The notes beneath the pieces were generated by a model. It had not been told where the DNA came from. It did not search any database and saw nothing but the letters and a program-made list of their open reading frames with translations. This document shows, piece after piece, positions 43,585-57,037 of a stretch of 64,000 nucleotides of DNA. Location: the NCBI GenBank assembly GCA_963971425.1, contig OZ020514.1, positions 28,322,602-28,386,601 on the forward strand. The letters run 5' to 3'. Each line of letters opens with the position of its first letter. The stretch's first letter is position 1. This DNA comes from Bryoerythrophyllum caledonicum (taxonomy: Eukaryota > Streptophyta > Bryopsida > Pottiales > Pottiaceae). The position numbers were made by a program, and so were the translations under genes.

Positions 43585-44570
43585 ATGCCGTCTCAACAAA
43601 GGGCTCAAACGAAGGAGTGGGCCCCATGGTACACATTTAACAAGAAGGATCAAGTGACATGTGTTTGGTGCAATTACACGTTCGCATACAAACGTGGGAG
43701 GTGCATGTCACACTATGGGTATCTACAATGGACGAAGACTTCGTGCACTAAGGCCCCAGCAGCTATTAAGGCCCGTTTTAAAAGATGCGGGAATATTATT
43801 CCTACTAGGATGACCGAGGCGGAGATCGTTGGCCTTCCTAACGCACCAGCAACATGTTCCACTGAACCTGGTTCTAGCCAATCCATCCAACAAGGTAGTT
43901 TCTTGGAAACTCGAAATGAAGAGAACACACAATCCACAAATCCTTTGAGCCAAGCAGCATCATCAACACCAAGATCTGTACGACAATGGAGCTTTCCAGA
44001 GGCTTACCAAATAGAAAAACGAAAAGAGTTGGACGAATTATGGGCACTTTTTTTTTATGAAGCAAAAGTTGCATTCAACGTGGTTAGACATCCGGCCTTC
44101 ATCAAGGCCACCCTCGCAACGTCAAAGGGGGGTTTCGATTATACACCGCCATTGTACAATGCCATGAGGACGACATACATTGAGTCTCTTAAAAAAAAAA
44201 GTGAAAGACCTTTTGGACAAGAAGACCGGCGTAGATATTGCCAAGTATGGGGCAACAATATGCTCGGACGGGTGGGACAATGTTACACGTCGCCCTCTCA
44301 TGAATATCATGCTCGTATGTCCAATGGGTGATATCTTCTTGGGGTCTATAGACACCACAGGTATGAAAAAATCTACGGCATATATAGGGGACCAATTGAA
44401 AAGTTTTATCCGTAAGGTTGGACAACTGAATGTGGTCCAAGTGTGCACTGATAATGCTTCAAACATGTTGGGGGAAGGTCAACCATGAGTACCCGCCCAT
44501 ATATACTCAAGGATGTTGTGCACATATTTTGGACCTTCTCCTCGAGGACTAGGAGAAGGAAGACATATAT
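43585..44570 (+). pseudogene. hAT transposase, N-terminal half
   Basis: Starts at ATG 43,585 (MPSQQRAQ). A BED-type zinc-finger-like region CVWC...H...C lies at about residues 26-55, followed by a Ser/Gln-rich linker and the hAT core: GATICSDGWDNVTRRPLMNI with the catalytic-type D, FLGSIDTTG, and VVQVCTDNASNM with the second D. An A10 run at about 44,190 causes a one-base frameshift, another shift lies near 44,480, and a TAG near 44,551 sits between LLLED and EKEDIY. The gene stops abruptly at the terminal repeat at 44,571. The remainder is at 57,575-59,804, and joining gives EKEDIY followed by ADLVCKAKQIVY as expected for hAT. Confidence 0.8.
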
Positions 44571-44589
44571 GGGTAGAAATCTGCTACGC
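44571..44589 (+). repeat. Left 19-bp terminal inverted repeat
   Basis: GGGTAGAAATCTGCTACGC. It matches the right end in 18 of 19 positions after reverse complement, and similarity ends immediately beyond. Confidence 0.8.
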
Positions 44590-45938
44590 TAGAATAAAAG
44601 ACCTGTCACAACCCTATTCTGAGATAGTCACGAGCATTCTATGTGTGATGTACCCCCTGGTGCTTTTTATTTCGGGATTTTGAACACAGACTGTTATACC
44701 AGACTTACATGCCTTCCAAGATTTTTTTAATTTTTATAGAAGCGGTCAATGGTTAGGATGGTAGCGGTATATTTCTGAGCACAATATCCCTATCACAGAT
44801 TGAAAAATTGTACTTATATACTCGTTTTGGACAATTCATTGAATGGAAATGATTGAAATTTGGGATACCTATTGATATACTAATGTACAGGACCAATCCA
44901 TCTTATAATTTGGAATCAGTGTGATTAATTCTCTTCAAACTCGACAAAACAGTCCATTTTTTAGGCGTCTATTTTAGACAAGGGAATGCGTCTTCTTGCG
45001 AAGAAGTTCAAATTGAAGTTTTGTGTTGCACAAATGTCTAACTGGTTTTCATATTTTTTTTCATTTCTATTGATATTTACCCATTATTTTAAAAAAAAAA
45101 GATAATCAGTGTTACTGTGGGGATGGTATACCGATTAGGATTCTGAGGGGCATTGTGCACTGACGAGTAGTGATATATTATACCCTGGGTATATCCTCCT
45201 GACAGTCCACGTGTCTTGCACTAAATGGGGCATGGTCTGGGAGTCGTAAATGTGGAAATCTACAGTTCACCGAATTCGTTTTGGGCCTTCATTTCACAGA
45301 TTTGTTGTTCTCTGCCTTGAATGCACAGAATCTCTATTGAACTACTCCTGACTTGGACTGCCAGTGCGGACACCAAGGACTGTGAGTGCCGCATGGGTGC
45401 TTCAGCCCAGGAACCTTCACGTCTTTTACAGTGCTAGCTTCTCGAAGGCTTGACAGAGATGAGCATGGACTCCGCGCTCCATTCTCGTTGTGATAGGGCG
45501 GGCAACAACATATTCCAAAAAGAAGGTGAGTTTTGCAGTTTGATCTCAAAAAGTTAGTTCTTCAAGCAAATAAGTATTACAGTTCTTTAGCAGTTCCTGG
45601 GCTCAGTTCTGCAGATTCACTACACCATCAGGCGTTCACTTGCGATGAATCACACGACATTTAGAATGCATCACCGACAACAACGTTAATCAACTCTACA
45701 GTTGTTAAGGGGAGGTTTAGCTCTCAGTGTCGGCTTGCCTTGCTTGGGCGACTTAGAAGAAGGCAAGGTGAGATACAAGGATCCACTGTTGTCCACGACC
45801 ACTTGGTATGGCGTAATCCACCTTTACAGATAGTAGGTACGGTAATGTTTCCAAGTCCTCTGCCCACTTTTCATTACTCTACATGCTTTCAAATGATGTA
45901 CATTTCAATTAACAATGTCATTCTTCTTTTATGATCAG
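44590..45938. other. No gene recognised
   Basis: AT-rich DNA inside the 13-kb element. No motif-bearing frame is visible. The stretch 45,330-45,560 has higher GC but no recognisable product. Confidence 0.5.
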
Positions 45939-46586
45939 AGACAGAGTATTTGCTATTGGAGGTATTGAATTTCTCAAAACCAAAGGGCAATTTCAGCGGC
46001 GTAAATGGCGATGAACTTCCATGTAGCTACGCAGAAAGTGCCCCAAGAGTTAAAAGAAAGACAATGGAACAACGACGTCAAGAAGGAAACGGCCAGGGAA
46101 GTGAAGGTGAACCGCTTCCTAGCTATGAGGTTAGTTCCTCCCTCCTACACATTTACATGGCCTATAATTGTGAAACTGTAAACCATGTCTTCTGTATACT
46201 ATCCTGGGAGCTTTCAAAGTTGGAGTGGTTATGTCCCATGTCCCTGTTCAAGATGTTGATGTTTATCACTATGCGTGAATTGTATGTTGTTTTCTTTTGA
46301 GATATTGACGGAATGTGTTTGACTATTATTTTTCAACCGGATCTATTGTTGATGTCATTTAGCGTAGGTTTAGGTTTAGGGTCACTCATATGTGTATTTG
46401 TTTGTAGCGATTTTGGAGAGGAGAAAAAACAACATTTCAGGACCTGATCATATATGGTGAAGCGGTTCTTGCTGCGTCTGAGTACGTGATACTGATGTGG
46501 TTGAGACGAAGGGAGGCTCCTGCGAACAAAACTCGGATTCTTCCACACTCGGAGTTCATGACGGAGAAGATCAACGTATTTAGAGG
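45939..46586 (+). CDS. Possible exons of an unrecognised gene
   Basis: Two exon-like segments. 45,939-46,129 (after an AG and before GTTAGT) encodes a hydrophilic stretch ending EGEPLPSYE. About 46,408-46,586 (after TTTGTAG and before GTGAGA) encodes TFQDLIIYGEAVLAASEYVI then LPHSEFMTEK. The second looks coding by composition and has no internal stop, but I do not recognise it. It may be a small element gene or 5' exons of the transposase-like gene. Confidence 0.3.
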
Positions 46587-46648
46587 TGAGAATGGGTCCA
46601 TTTAGTACGCTCGGCTTGAAGACATCCAAGAGCTACCCTCTGTTTGAC

Positions 46649-49600
46649 ATGGTGACGACTACGACTACAAGCCGTGGTTCTGCGGTGGCGAGTCGTGCAC
46701 GAGGAAGAACCAGGCAGCGCGCACTTGCAGACATCGAAGTGGCAAGGGAGAAGGCAGCAGAATGTCAACGCCAGTGTAGGGAGCGAAGAAGGATTGCTGC
46801 GGAGGAGGCACTACGTCGCGCCTTGGCTGGCGATGAGGACGATTCTGACATGGTTGACCGTGGGAGGGACGTTAGAGGCTGTCCACACAGATTTGCGACT
46901 TTATTACCAGGAAATTAGAGGACGTCGGAGAAGGTCCCTCTTTTCGCTCGGCAGTGCTAGAATGTATTCTAACGAACAAGACAATTGTACCAGATCTGCC
47001 GGAATGTTATCGTCAGGCAAAGGATAGCCATATTTTTCTACAGTCTTATAGGAGCGAGTTGCAGTTAGTGAAAAACCCACACTCGAAAGAAAAACTTGTG
47101 AGAAAGAAGGCACTTTTGGATGCACCGATAAATAGCGAAGCAAGTGGGGTGGGAGCCTTGTCCAGGATCTTGGGCACAAATCCCATGAACATCTCTATAG
47201 CTATGTTTGTTGTGATAGAACAAGACCCTCTTCCATGTCTGTAGATACCACTTGAAGGATTTTGTAGACGGTCAGGGGAGTTGCAAACTCTGTTCTCATG
47301 CATATAGATCCTTTATTGCATCAGAGCTTTGGGATTGTTCCTTTTACATACTAGGTGTAGTATATTTTCATATCTTTGTAACACTCGTTGCACCGTACGT
47401 AGTGTGTAGATATCCCATGATGAATTTTATGTAGTTCACGTGTTCCAATATTCTGGCATGATGGCATACCTCGGACACAATGTTCTCTGTATTGTACTGC
47501 ACAGAACCAGTATGTTAATTAGAATGTACAAAGTCTATGTATATAGAGGTTGCTCAGCACATCACAACGTTCTCTCTTTAGATACTTTCAAGAGAATATA
47601 ACGTAGTAGCTAGGTCCTAGGATAGTGTCTTAGGCAGTTGGTATACAGTCTGAATAGCAATATATAGTGTGCTGTCTTGAACCTTGAATATACCGATCCA
47701 GGTAGAGGCTATCTAATTCAAGGCGTTTAATATACCGTAGTGGTATGACTTTCACTTTATTGACATGTCACATGTTGTATTGCACATGTTGTAGGCTTCG
47801 TTGTACGAACGATTTCAGACTGCGAATCCAGCTGAGTGTGTCTCCAGGACCGCATTCGACAAGCTCTGACCTTACTGGGTAAGGAAGTGTAAAGACATGA
47901 ACGTCTGTTGTTGTAGGTATCATGTAGAGCTTAACATGTTACGTCAAGCTCTACAGTCGGTGAGGGACTCCGTGAGGGGTTTGCACTCAAGGATCTCCTG
48001 CGATTGCTCTTGCAATGTCTGTTCTGTTGAGTTTACTGTATCATGTTCAGCGCATTTGAGTACGTTTGATGGGGTTACAAAAATGTGGGAACTAGTGGTG
48101 TATCCAAAGACAGACGAGGACGAATTTCACAGATTGGAGTGTCTCTTGGGTGAGTGTGCAAGCTGTGGGGGTCATACACTTCCTGTGTGCCCACTCGAGG
48201 GGGTCGCGTCTGATTATGTATTGAAGTGGCGTCGTTTTGATGAGATTGTAATGGGGTCGAAGAAGACAGCAGACCGAGGAAATGAATAGGAGAAGTTCAT
48301 ATGGAGACTTCCCCACATGAGTTTTTTGACTATCTGCTGCCAAGACTACACCACTTTATTACTCATAACTTTGTAGCGCGCTGGCAGGACGTTCAGTGTA
48401 GGGCGAGCATAGAGGACTTACCGCGCGACGTCATTTTGTCAAACGTGGATTTTGCTGAGAATTACACATTTGAGATACAAAATGAGATACAGAGCATGCA
48501 TTGGCATGCGACGCAGATCACCATTTTGGTCCACATTACATATCGCTATGAGCTTGACAACGAGAGTGTAGTTAAGGAATCACACTTCTACATATCAGAT
48601 GATAGAACTCATGACACGTTCTTCGTACAACATTGTTTTCTAGTGCATTGGAGGTGGCTTATCGAGAAAGGCGTCCATGTGCAAAGGCACTGGGTTTGGA
48701 GTGACGGATGCGTAGGTGAGTCCCAAATAATTTTATATTGGGTTTGTTACTTTTTATCTGCATACTGTATACAACTATACTCGTTGTTGAGCATTGGAAG
48801 TATATTACCTCTTCATGTATGGGTAGAAGTCAGCTAGGGTTACTTACTTTTGGGCGAAAAAAATATACCCAAAAGTATATATTTTTGGACAAAAAAACTT
48901 TATTTTGCCCAATTTGATGGGAAAAAAAGGTTTTTCTTCAAAAAAAAAAATGTTTCAAGATAGATCTATGCATGATGTATCTGATTGGATATGAAATCAA
49001 AGAAAAAATCAACATTGAGTCCTATTTTGAGAGCCTTGAAGAAATATTTCGTTTTTTAGCAATATAAGTGAAAATAAGTTCCCGATCTAGAATTTTTAAT
49101 TATAATATATGAACACATTATGGCGTGGATGTGTTCCAAAACTTTTGAAGTATTTGACTTCCTAGAACTATCAAAACAGGTATATTTGGCAAATGTCATA
49201 TACTTGTGACAGGTATATATTGATGAAAGATATACCTATACAGGCCAAACCGTAAGTTAGAACTCAACATTTTTGGAGTTCCTAGACTTTAAATCAAGGC
49301 AACTATCACATTCCATCAATAGAATTCCAAGATCAATCCCACATTTGCACTATGCAGCAAAAGAAGGTTCGTGACTCTTTCCAAAACCATTTGTGACACT
49401 ATAAATATACCACCTTAGTGGACTTTCACCCGTATGTGTGTAACTGCTAACAGAAGTATTTTGATATATACTATTGGTTGTATTCTAAATATTGGTTGTG
49501 GAGTCATTGTTGTGTAGGACAATTTAAAGGCGCACGATGTATGTATTTTGTGAGCCGCTATCCCGGCCTTACAGAGGGGTGCAAGATGGAATGGAATTTT

Positions 49601-50482
49601 TTTGGAACTGGCCACGACAAGGGGGAGTGGGACGGCGCTGGAGCTGTGGTGAAACGTGAATTGCGGACTGAGCAACTCCAAAATCCGTGGAGGAAGCTCC
49701 AGGATGCAAGCGACGCAGTGCTATTTTTGGAAGAGAGATTGGGTGGCGTGGTGCCTGGCTGTACTTTGGAGGGGAAGACATTCTCGAGGCGTTTCTTTCA
49801 TCACATTGGCGTGGACGCCGTGGACTACAGACACCAGCATGGATGTCAGACAATATCCGGTTCTCGTAAATTGCATTCCATTCGAGCAATGTCGGCCGCT
49901 GATCCCATGTCACTTCTTGTACGCAATATATCATGTTATTGCAGCAGGTGCTTGGATGGCCAATGGGCGCTCTGTGAGAAGGTTTCCCATGTGAAGCCAT
50001 GGACAGTAGTGAAGCTTGTACCCTCAGACTTGAGCTTTGCACGAGAGAGGATGCAAAGGGAGGAAGCCGACGAAGCCGAATGGGACTTTGCTATCGACGA
50101 CAGCATCGAGGAGTTGGTGGAAGTGGGCGATAATTTTGCCATTCCAGCTGACGAAGACAATGATGAAGGCGTCGACTTTTATATTCTCCAGTGCCAACGC
50201 CAGAAAGAGGTAGTTAGGGAGAATTTCACGTGCATGTGGGGGGGAGACTTTGAAGTGGGTCAAAGCACACTTGTCGGCACGTACTATTAGAAGTGGGGCA
50301 CGAGCCCCAATTCCTATGTGTTTTTGAGGAATTCTCGCGTTGCTCATATAGATGCGGGTTTGGTTGTTGCATGCAAATTCCTTATGGTCCCAGCAATCCA
50401 CCGTGTTAAAGGAGGTGATCCTGTATATCAACTGTCAGATGAGTCTATCGATGTTATTAGGACATCACTGGAGAGCTTATAA
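46649..50482 (+). pseudogene. DDE-like transposase of the 13-kb element (VDFAENY / SDGCVGQFK family)
   Basis: Likely start ATG 46,649 (MVTTTTTSRGSA), then Arg/Glu-rich coiled coil, a helix-turn-helix-like ALLDAPI...VGALSRILGTNP (47,110-47,180), AECVSRTAFDKL, Cys-rich NVCCCRYHVELN (47,897 on), CDCSCNVC and CASCGGH (zinc-binding-like), then VDFAENYTFEIQNEIQSMHW (about 48,448-48,500), YISDDRTHDTF, WVWSDGCVG, an 802-bp intron 48,716-49,517, and QFKGARCMYF...HDKGEWDGAGA, ending QLSDESIDVI at TAA 50,480-50,482. Asp in DFAENY, Asp in SDGC and Glu in KGEWDGAG are candidate DDE residues. The family resembles proteins common in invertebrate and algal transposons that I cannot name. Damage: TGA near 47,868, frame change near 48,290, TAG 50,288, and mixed frames before 47,250. 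Confidence 0.6.
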
Positions 50483-51323
50483 GTTTTGGGACTAAGGGAT
50501 AGAATACTCTACTACTGTGGATGAAATGCAATCTGATTGTGTGAAGTTGTTAGCCCTATCGCCTGAAGGGCGTCACAGGTCGTGTGAGAGGTATAATGTA
50601 TTAGTATATATCGTGAGATGTACTAGTCACTCGTGACTTACATCATGGTATGTTTTAGATGTTGAGGGTATACATAGTGGTCTGTTTATATTGTTCAGGA
50701 ACATATAACTGCTTGTTTCTCGAATGCCTGAATATACTTTGTATACAGTGGTTGTGGACGTTCAGGGTATATGGAATTTTGTGTTCCAAACCTTGAAGTT
50801 CTCTACTGTGATATACATCGATATATTGCACGCTCTTAAGGTATATATTATGGTACGTTGCAGACTTTGAAGGTGCCGAGTCTTCTCTCGCTATGTATAT
50901 TGTGGTATACAAAACGCCCTTTCTAGTATACATCAGTCTGTTACATACTTTCAGTGTCTGAAGAGTGGTTTATCTCTTGGTATATTGGAGGTCTATAAGA
51001 TGTATGTAGTGGTATATACAATGGTATACATCATGCAAGAATTGTTTGCTCAGATATGTATGGTTAACATGAAGTCTGTTTCCTATGATTTTATGTTAAT
51101 AGTACAATAATTTTCAATAAAGATGATATGCACAATGGTCTATGGAAGTCCTTAACTCTTGTAACTTGGCAAATGTAATACAACACAACACACCATGGTT
51201 GTAAACATCTAAGCGTGAGCAAGGAATCAGCTGCTTAATTGTTTTGGAATTGTGAAACTAATGTCTTAACTATTTTTCAAAATTTAGGGCGTAGATGTTT
51301 ATAAACAAACATTGTGCTTGACT
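50483..51323. other. Spacer between convergent genes
   Basis: AT-rich, with many GTATATxxTGGTATAC words (50,580-51,060). No gene visible. The two 3' ends of the transposase-like and SET genes face each other across it. Confidence 0.5.
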
Positions 51324-52304
51324 CTAGGCAATACGTCTTCTACGATCACGACAGACGCTACTTCCACAAAAGCACTGGAAAGCAAAAGCCTCATGGCAGA
51401 CATCTTCAAAATCAATTCCGTAGTCCCATGTCAGCTCCTCACCCGCTAATACAACCTGAGTAGTAAAAAATGCAACATGTCTACAAAGAACACTATGTCA
51501 TTTTCTGAATATATATGGCTAACTGAATACATGGTTTAAATACAAAGCCGCACCAATTAGAAAGGTAACAATTGCTTACGTGATAGTAGCCCAACACGTG
51601 CTCCTCAATTATGATGGGAATTTGCAAGAGGTTGGCATCATAGCACCTGATAAGAACCAACATTCACTAAGTTGCAACGTTTCACAATATACAAAAAGAA
51701 CTTAATCAATTAGTTTGATAAAGAATTTGATATGTAGCTAACCTGTGGTTTAGAAATCTCCCCACATTCCCCTTGTGTGTGGCATCAATGCAGAGACAAT
51801 CTGAGTCGCCCAATTTGCCCTCCAACCGCCAGTTAGCATCCAAGTTCAGCGAGTATTTGCTATTCTCATGGGGGCGCTTATCCAACTGCAAGCTGGTTAG
51901 AACCTCACCTACAAACTCAAAGACAAATGCTCCAACTGGCAAATCCTCAAGCATTCTGATTCCCCATTCTTTCTCATTGCTCACCCAGAATACCTACATG
52001 GTTTAGGGTATTGAATTAAAACCTTGATACATCAAATATAACTCAATTTCTTAGGATGTAGGTTTGAGAGAGAAGGATCAGTGCAAAAAAAAAAGGTTTG
52101 TATGCGTACCTCAATCTTCCTTGACAGTCCTTGCTGAACCACGCGATTGGGACAGTCAACGTCGCAAAGACATTGTGGGCCACATTCCTTTAGGAAAGTA
52201 CGAGTGATGTGGCCAAGACATCGTCCCTTCCGTTTGTTCAAGCATTCAACGCTATCACAAAATTCTATGAAATCCTCGTCCATAGAAAAAGTCTCACTCA
52301 ATGC
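51324..52304 (-). other. Pre-SET, SET and post-SET domain block
   Basis: Exons 6-9 of the gene above. Pre-SET: CLNKRKGRCLGHITR, ECGPQCLCDVDCPNRVVQQG. SET: KEWGIRMLEDLPVGAFVFEF (SAM-binding GxG region as W-G-I), VGEVLT, CIDATHKGNVGRFLNHRCYD (the NHxC core with Arg as in SUVR proteins), GEELTWDYGIDF with the catalytic-type Tyr. Post-SET: CFCGSSVCR (CxCx4C). Key residues for SAM binding and catalysis are all present, and there are no internal stops. Confidence 0.85.
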
Positions 52305-55300
52305 CTACAAGATATACACCACACTAATTCAAAAATCTATACACATTAGCTGAGCAGAGGAGGAAAAACTTCTAAAGGGGCTACTTCAATTTATTTACAG
52401 GCAGAATCAAAGTGGCTTACCATGTCAATGTAATGCTCGTGGAGGAGACCTTCTCTAGTGTACACCGCGCAATCCGCTGCAAAGTAAGCCCACTTGCATG
52501 TGTTGTGCTTTCCTACCCCGCACGCAGGAACGAATCTCTTGCACCCACTCCGCTTCTCTATTGTGCCCTCTTCTTCCACATAATCAAATTCACTGAATGA
52601 ATTCTCCAAGATATAGAAGAACTGCTTTAGCTCGTGATATGGATCATCTTTGACAACCACCGAAACGGGGACCCGTTCAACACCTCCTGATATATCACAA
52701 GAGTTGCGAAACAACTCACCAACCTGCATGCATAAAGATCCCACATTACACAACATGCTTACGGGTTATACAATATCTACTACAATGTACCACAGAATTA
52801 GACAATGCCCGTCACTATACTATGTAATGTTAGTACCTTGGCGAACTACGTCGTACACTATAGCATTTTGTAGTATTGCAATATACTGGACATAGGCACC
52901 TCTCTACGTCCTGTGTCACTCATACCCTACCCCATTTTATAAACATAGGCACCTCTATGTTAGTATAAAATATCCACAAACCCCTTGTTTATACACCTAA
53001 GCACCTCTATGTAAGTATAGAATACCCAAAATCCCCTTATTTTATACACTTAGGCAACTCTATTTAAGTGCAGAGAAACTATACCCGCATGTTTTAAATT
53101 AAACCTACGTGGTACAATGTAGCACAATATAAAACGATGCCCCTCATTAGACTATGTAATGTGTAGTATAGTGCAGTACTACCCACCTCACTGTAGTATC
53201 GTACAATACTGCAATGTACCACATCATTTACTCCAAAAGAGTGCGGTATACTTCATACATCAGTACTGAATAATCGTCATCCACACGTTTCTGAGCTGAC
53301 AAGCAATATGTGCAGCATATGTGTCCCTTGCATTGGCGCAACACATACCTCACTAATGACATGAGCGGTTTCACAACCACAGTTTTAGGCATGGGAAGTC
53401 AAATCAAAGCAGACGATTGCACATTCCGGTAAATTGAAGGCATACATGCAGCGACTGCCCATATGCAATGTGGAACGAACACATGTGAACAAAACTTAGG
53501 AAAACAGACTACGACGACTAGTAACGTGCTAGCTATATGGGGGAAAACTGTGCACGTCCTATGGCTCCTACATTAAGTCAGTTTCCCCCACCAAAAGCAA
53601 GAAATGCATCTATCTTCGGCATGACCTCTTTACCTTTGTCAACTTTTGCTCCCCACCATCCTGGGCCACTACATCTTCAATATCTTTTTTCCCGAGTGTT
53701 CTTCCTCTTTTGCCCTGCCTTCTTCCCGGAACTCGTGGCCACTGAGTCTTCCACCATCCCATGCATCTTGTCTTCATCTTCTCAGTCCCGCCCCCCTCAG
53801 TGTGGACTTCTTCTTCCGCCTCAGCTACAGTTGTGGCATCAACCACACAGCCATGAACTGCTTTCCCCCGGGCAACACCCTTCTTAACGCTCTTGGTCTT
53901 CAGTAATGCAAGTTGTTCCTGACAGTCTGCCACCATGATCGCGTCCCTCAGTAGCTGAGCATCGGTGTCCTTACCTTCGGATTCCCGTTCAGATTCTTCT
54001 GCATCTGCAACGGGGACAATATACAATTTAGCAAAAATATAAGGTGTGTAGGTGACCAAGGTTAAGGACACTTGCGACATGCAAGCAGTTTAGGAAGAAA
54101 ATTTGAATAGCGTACCGTTTTTGACAGGCGATGGTTCACTTCGGGAAGGCAGAAAGTCGTCCGGAGTACATGTAGGCGCAGTCCCGAGAGAAGAAGGCCT
54201 TTCAACTCCTACACACGCCTGCTGCGACCCCAACAAAGCAGACTTTGCTTAAAGCAGGTGCTTAGACTGCGTTACTGGTGGTGTCTCCCCTTCAGCCCGC
54301 ATTGGGGAGTGTTGGAGTTGGCCTGAAACCTGAACAACATTGGTTGGTGACGGCGTCCTCTTTGTTGGCACTGTCGGCGTCATGCTTGCAGGCAAACTCG
54401 CTAAGATCCAGTCCAGCGCCTTCCGGGGACTGTTGAAACTACGCCGATGTGCCGCATCCGGTACATCTCTCTTGGTGTGCTCCATGTTTCCAATCGATTG
54501 GGCGTGGGCATCGCGACGTCGCTTACAATGAGGCAATCATCCACACCTCCCTCATCACACTTGGAACCTATCATTGATGACCTTTGAACATACAACCCCC
54601 CTGGATCTTCGGAGCTTTTGCCAGGCATCGCAGTGGATAAACGACTAGGTTGAGATGAGACCATTGCTTGGCTGCTCTCGCCCACGCTCTGGGTATCTAT
54701 TGTGGTGGATATGGGACTAAGGAGAGGCTGGGAAGATCCTGCGATGATAAAATCAACATACAAAATATGTTTAGGTGCTCACGATAAGGCACGAGTGCAC
54801 ATTGCATCTCCGAGTATTGAGTGCACAACATACTACTACCTAGGTGCACAAACATACTAAGATGCAGTTCAAGGAGTACATATGACATATCACATCCCTT
54901 GAAGTACTACACAGTACCGTACACATGTCAGACATCATACCACAATACACAAACATCACTATATTGTGCAGACATATGACATACCCTACAGTGGTACACT
55001 TACATGGATACAAAAACATCACATTCTGAAACATGGGAATATCAAGACATTTTGGTGCAGTACTTAATGCTCGTTAGTAACCTAATCCATTGCTATTGTC
55101 TTAGCTGAAAGAGAACACCATACCACAAGTAAGCAAAATGTATACTAAGTTTTTGCTCATAAGAGTTCACGCACTGTGTTCTCTAGTTTCGTAGCACTGC
55201 ACTCTATACCCTCCTACGGTTTAGACCACTCGCATTCCAATATAGAATGAAGGAAAGCACCAAGCAAGACTAGAACATATTCTTCTAGAGCAAGACAATG

Positions 55301-57037
55301 TACCATACATCAATTTGGAAGGCTAGGCAGAGCGCAAGACAACTTTAGCATACCAACATGTACCACAAATAACATACCTATATACCTCGAGCAAAGAGAA
55401 TGACATACTGTTGATGGACATGACAACCAATGGTGGGAAAATATACTATTACCAATCCCGGGTGGAGTCTTCTTCGCAACCAATGTTCTCATGGAAATAG
55501 CCAACACTCTAGACATCTCACAGTCTAGAGCCTGCGCACGGTCACGCAGCTCAGGCGATAGCTTTCCAAAGCCATGACTTGTATACCACGCAGGATGAAC
55601 CAAGCCGCAGTCACTTGAAGCGCACGTTGAATTAACCCTGAACCATACACTGGCACACCAAGGGTGATAGACATGGTGGCAGCTACAAAGAACCACATCT
55701 GAATGGAGGAACGGCAGCTCACAGAAAGCACATGTCCCGTATGTGAGCTTAGTATACCCCCCCCTTCAATTTCTTGTGGGTAGACCATGGGATGGGGGAA
55801 TACAGCCAAGCCTCCCAACCCTGAAATGAGCATCTTCTTTTGCTTGTCAAGCTCTGCTGCCTGCCTTCCGAGAGCATCTCCCCTCCTAATGAGCCTTTCC
55901 AGCAAATCTCGCTTCAGCTTGTAATTAGCCTTGAGCATGCTGTGTTCACGTGACGCCTCCCTAAACATGTCACCGTAAAACTTGACGCTCATCCGCAATT
56001 CCTGTATCTCTCCTTCGTCATGGCATTCCTCTAAGCGCTTCTTCACATTATCCCATGTGACCCACATGGTGTCCACAATCTGGCCTGTCGTCACCATCTT
56101 CGTCATAATTTCTGCCTGGTCCTCTTTCACAGTGACAAGCTCCATCTTTGCAGAAGCGGTCTCCAAAGAAACAAGGGTGCTAACTTGGTCAACCTTGTCC
56201 ATCTTCACCTTCATCCACCCAGCACTCTGTGAGGACTCCACCTGAAACATGCTCCGGCATCCCTGTTTGTTCTCCTGCTTGACTGGTGCTCCTCCGTCTA
56301 GATAAGGACGTAGCTCGTCCTCCTCCGCAATTGTGGCAAAGGACTTTCCCGTAAGACGAGCCTGTACATTGCTAGAATGTGTTATACTGTAATGCAACTG
56401 ACAGGTCACAGATACCATTACAACTTCAGGTGCTCAAACAGGCAGCGAAGGGTGCGATGATGACTATTACCTTGTCATCGACTAAGTTGCAAACCTTACT
56501 GCGCCATTGGTTGCGTTGATTGTGGTTAGTGTCGGTGGCAAACCCAGCCCAATCAATGGGCATGTCTTTCACAACCTCCGCTACAACCGCAATAGCAAAG
56601 TCCCTCCCCACCAGCTTCGTTGCAGGCACAGTAGGCTTCTGGTAGCAAATACAGTAGTATTTGTCTATCGCCGCCCTGATCTGCTTGTCCTTCAAACACT
56701 TGAATGAGTAACATGATTTTCCCGCCCTCTTCTGCCCAAAGACAGCCACGAGGTCCGCCTCTGTGACGACGTTCTTATCCCCGTGCTTATGAGGATTGAT
56801 TCCACTGGCGTTTAAGTGGAACCGATCCCTGAATGCTTCATAGTCAAGCGCTGCACGCGGAGGTACTCTAAGCTTCATAGCAATCTGGAGGTCGACGTCT
56901 TCAAGCGTCAGCTGCTTCTTCCCTAGAGCGACCTCGTCACTGGAGCTATCTATAGTTGCCGTAGGTGGTTCCGCCCTCCTATTCACAACGTCCCTCCGCT
57001 TGGTTCCCCTTACCAACCTCTTCCCTTGCTTGCCCAT
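51324..57037 (-). CDS. RING-like / SUVR-type SET-domain protein, nine exons
   Basis: Candidate histone-lysine methyltransferase. Exons (gene order): 57037-56471, 56361-55453, 54738-54116, 54004-53634, 52723-52421, 52304-52110, 51993-51743, 51646-51580, 51455-51324. Every junction is GT-AG and phases agree. Exon 1 has a basic start (MGKQGKRLVRGTKRR), exon 2 a coiled coil and then a RING-like finger (CAFCELPF, CSCHHVYHPWC, CASSDC), exon 3 is Ser/Pro-rich, exon 4 basic, exon 5 pre-SET-like, and exons 6-9 hold pre-SET Cys cluster, SET and post-SET. Breaks: one base missing in a C8 run near 55,756, one frame change near 54,520, and TAA at 54,249. Exons 5-9 (948 nt, 315 residues) are fully open. 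It lies entirely inside the 13-kb TIR element. The breaks may be mutations or sequence errors. SUVR proteins of plants are its closest family by motif; no WIYLD domain seen. Confidence 0.7.
52724..53633. other. Intron of the SET gene, AT-rich
   Basis: Lies between exons 4 and 5 of the minus-strand gene. Repeated words such as TAGGCACCTCTATG occur near 52,890-53,060 as imperfect tandem copies. No other gene seen. Confidence 0.5.
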
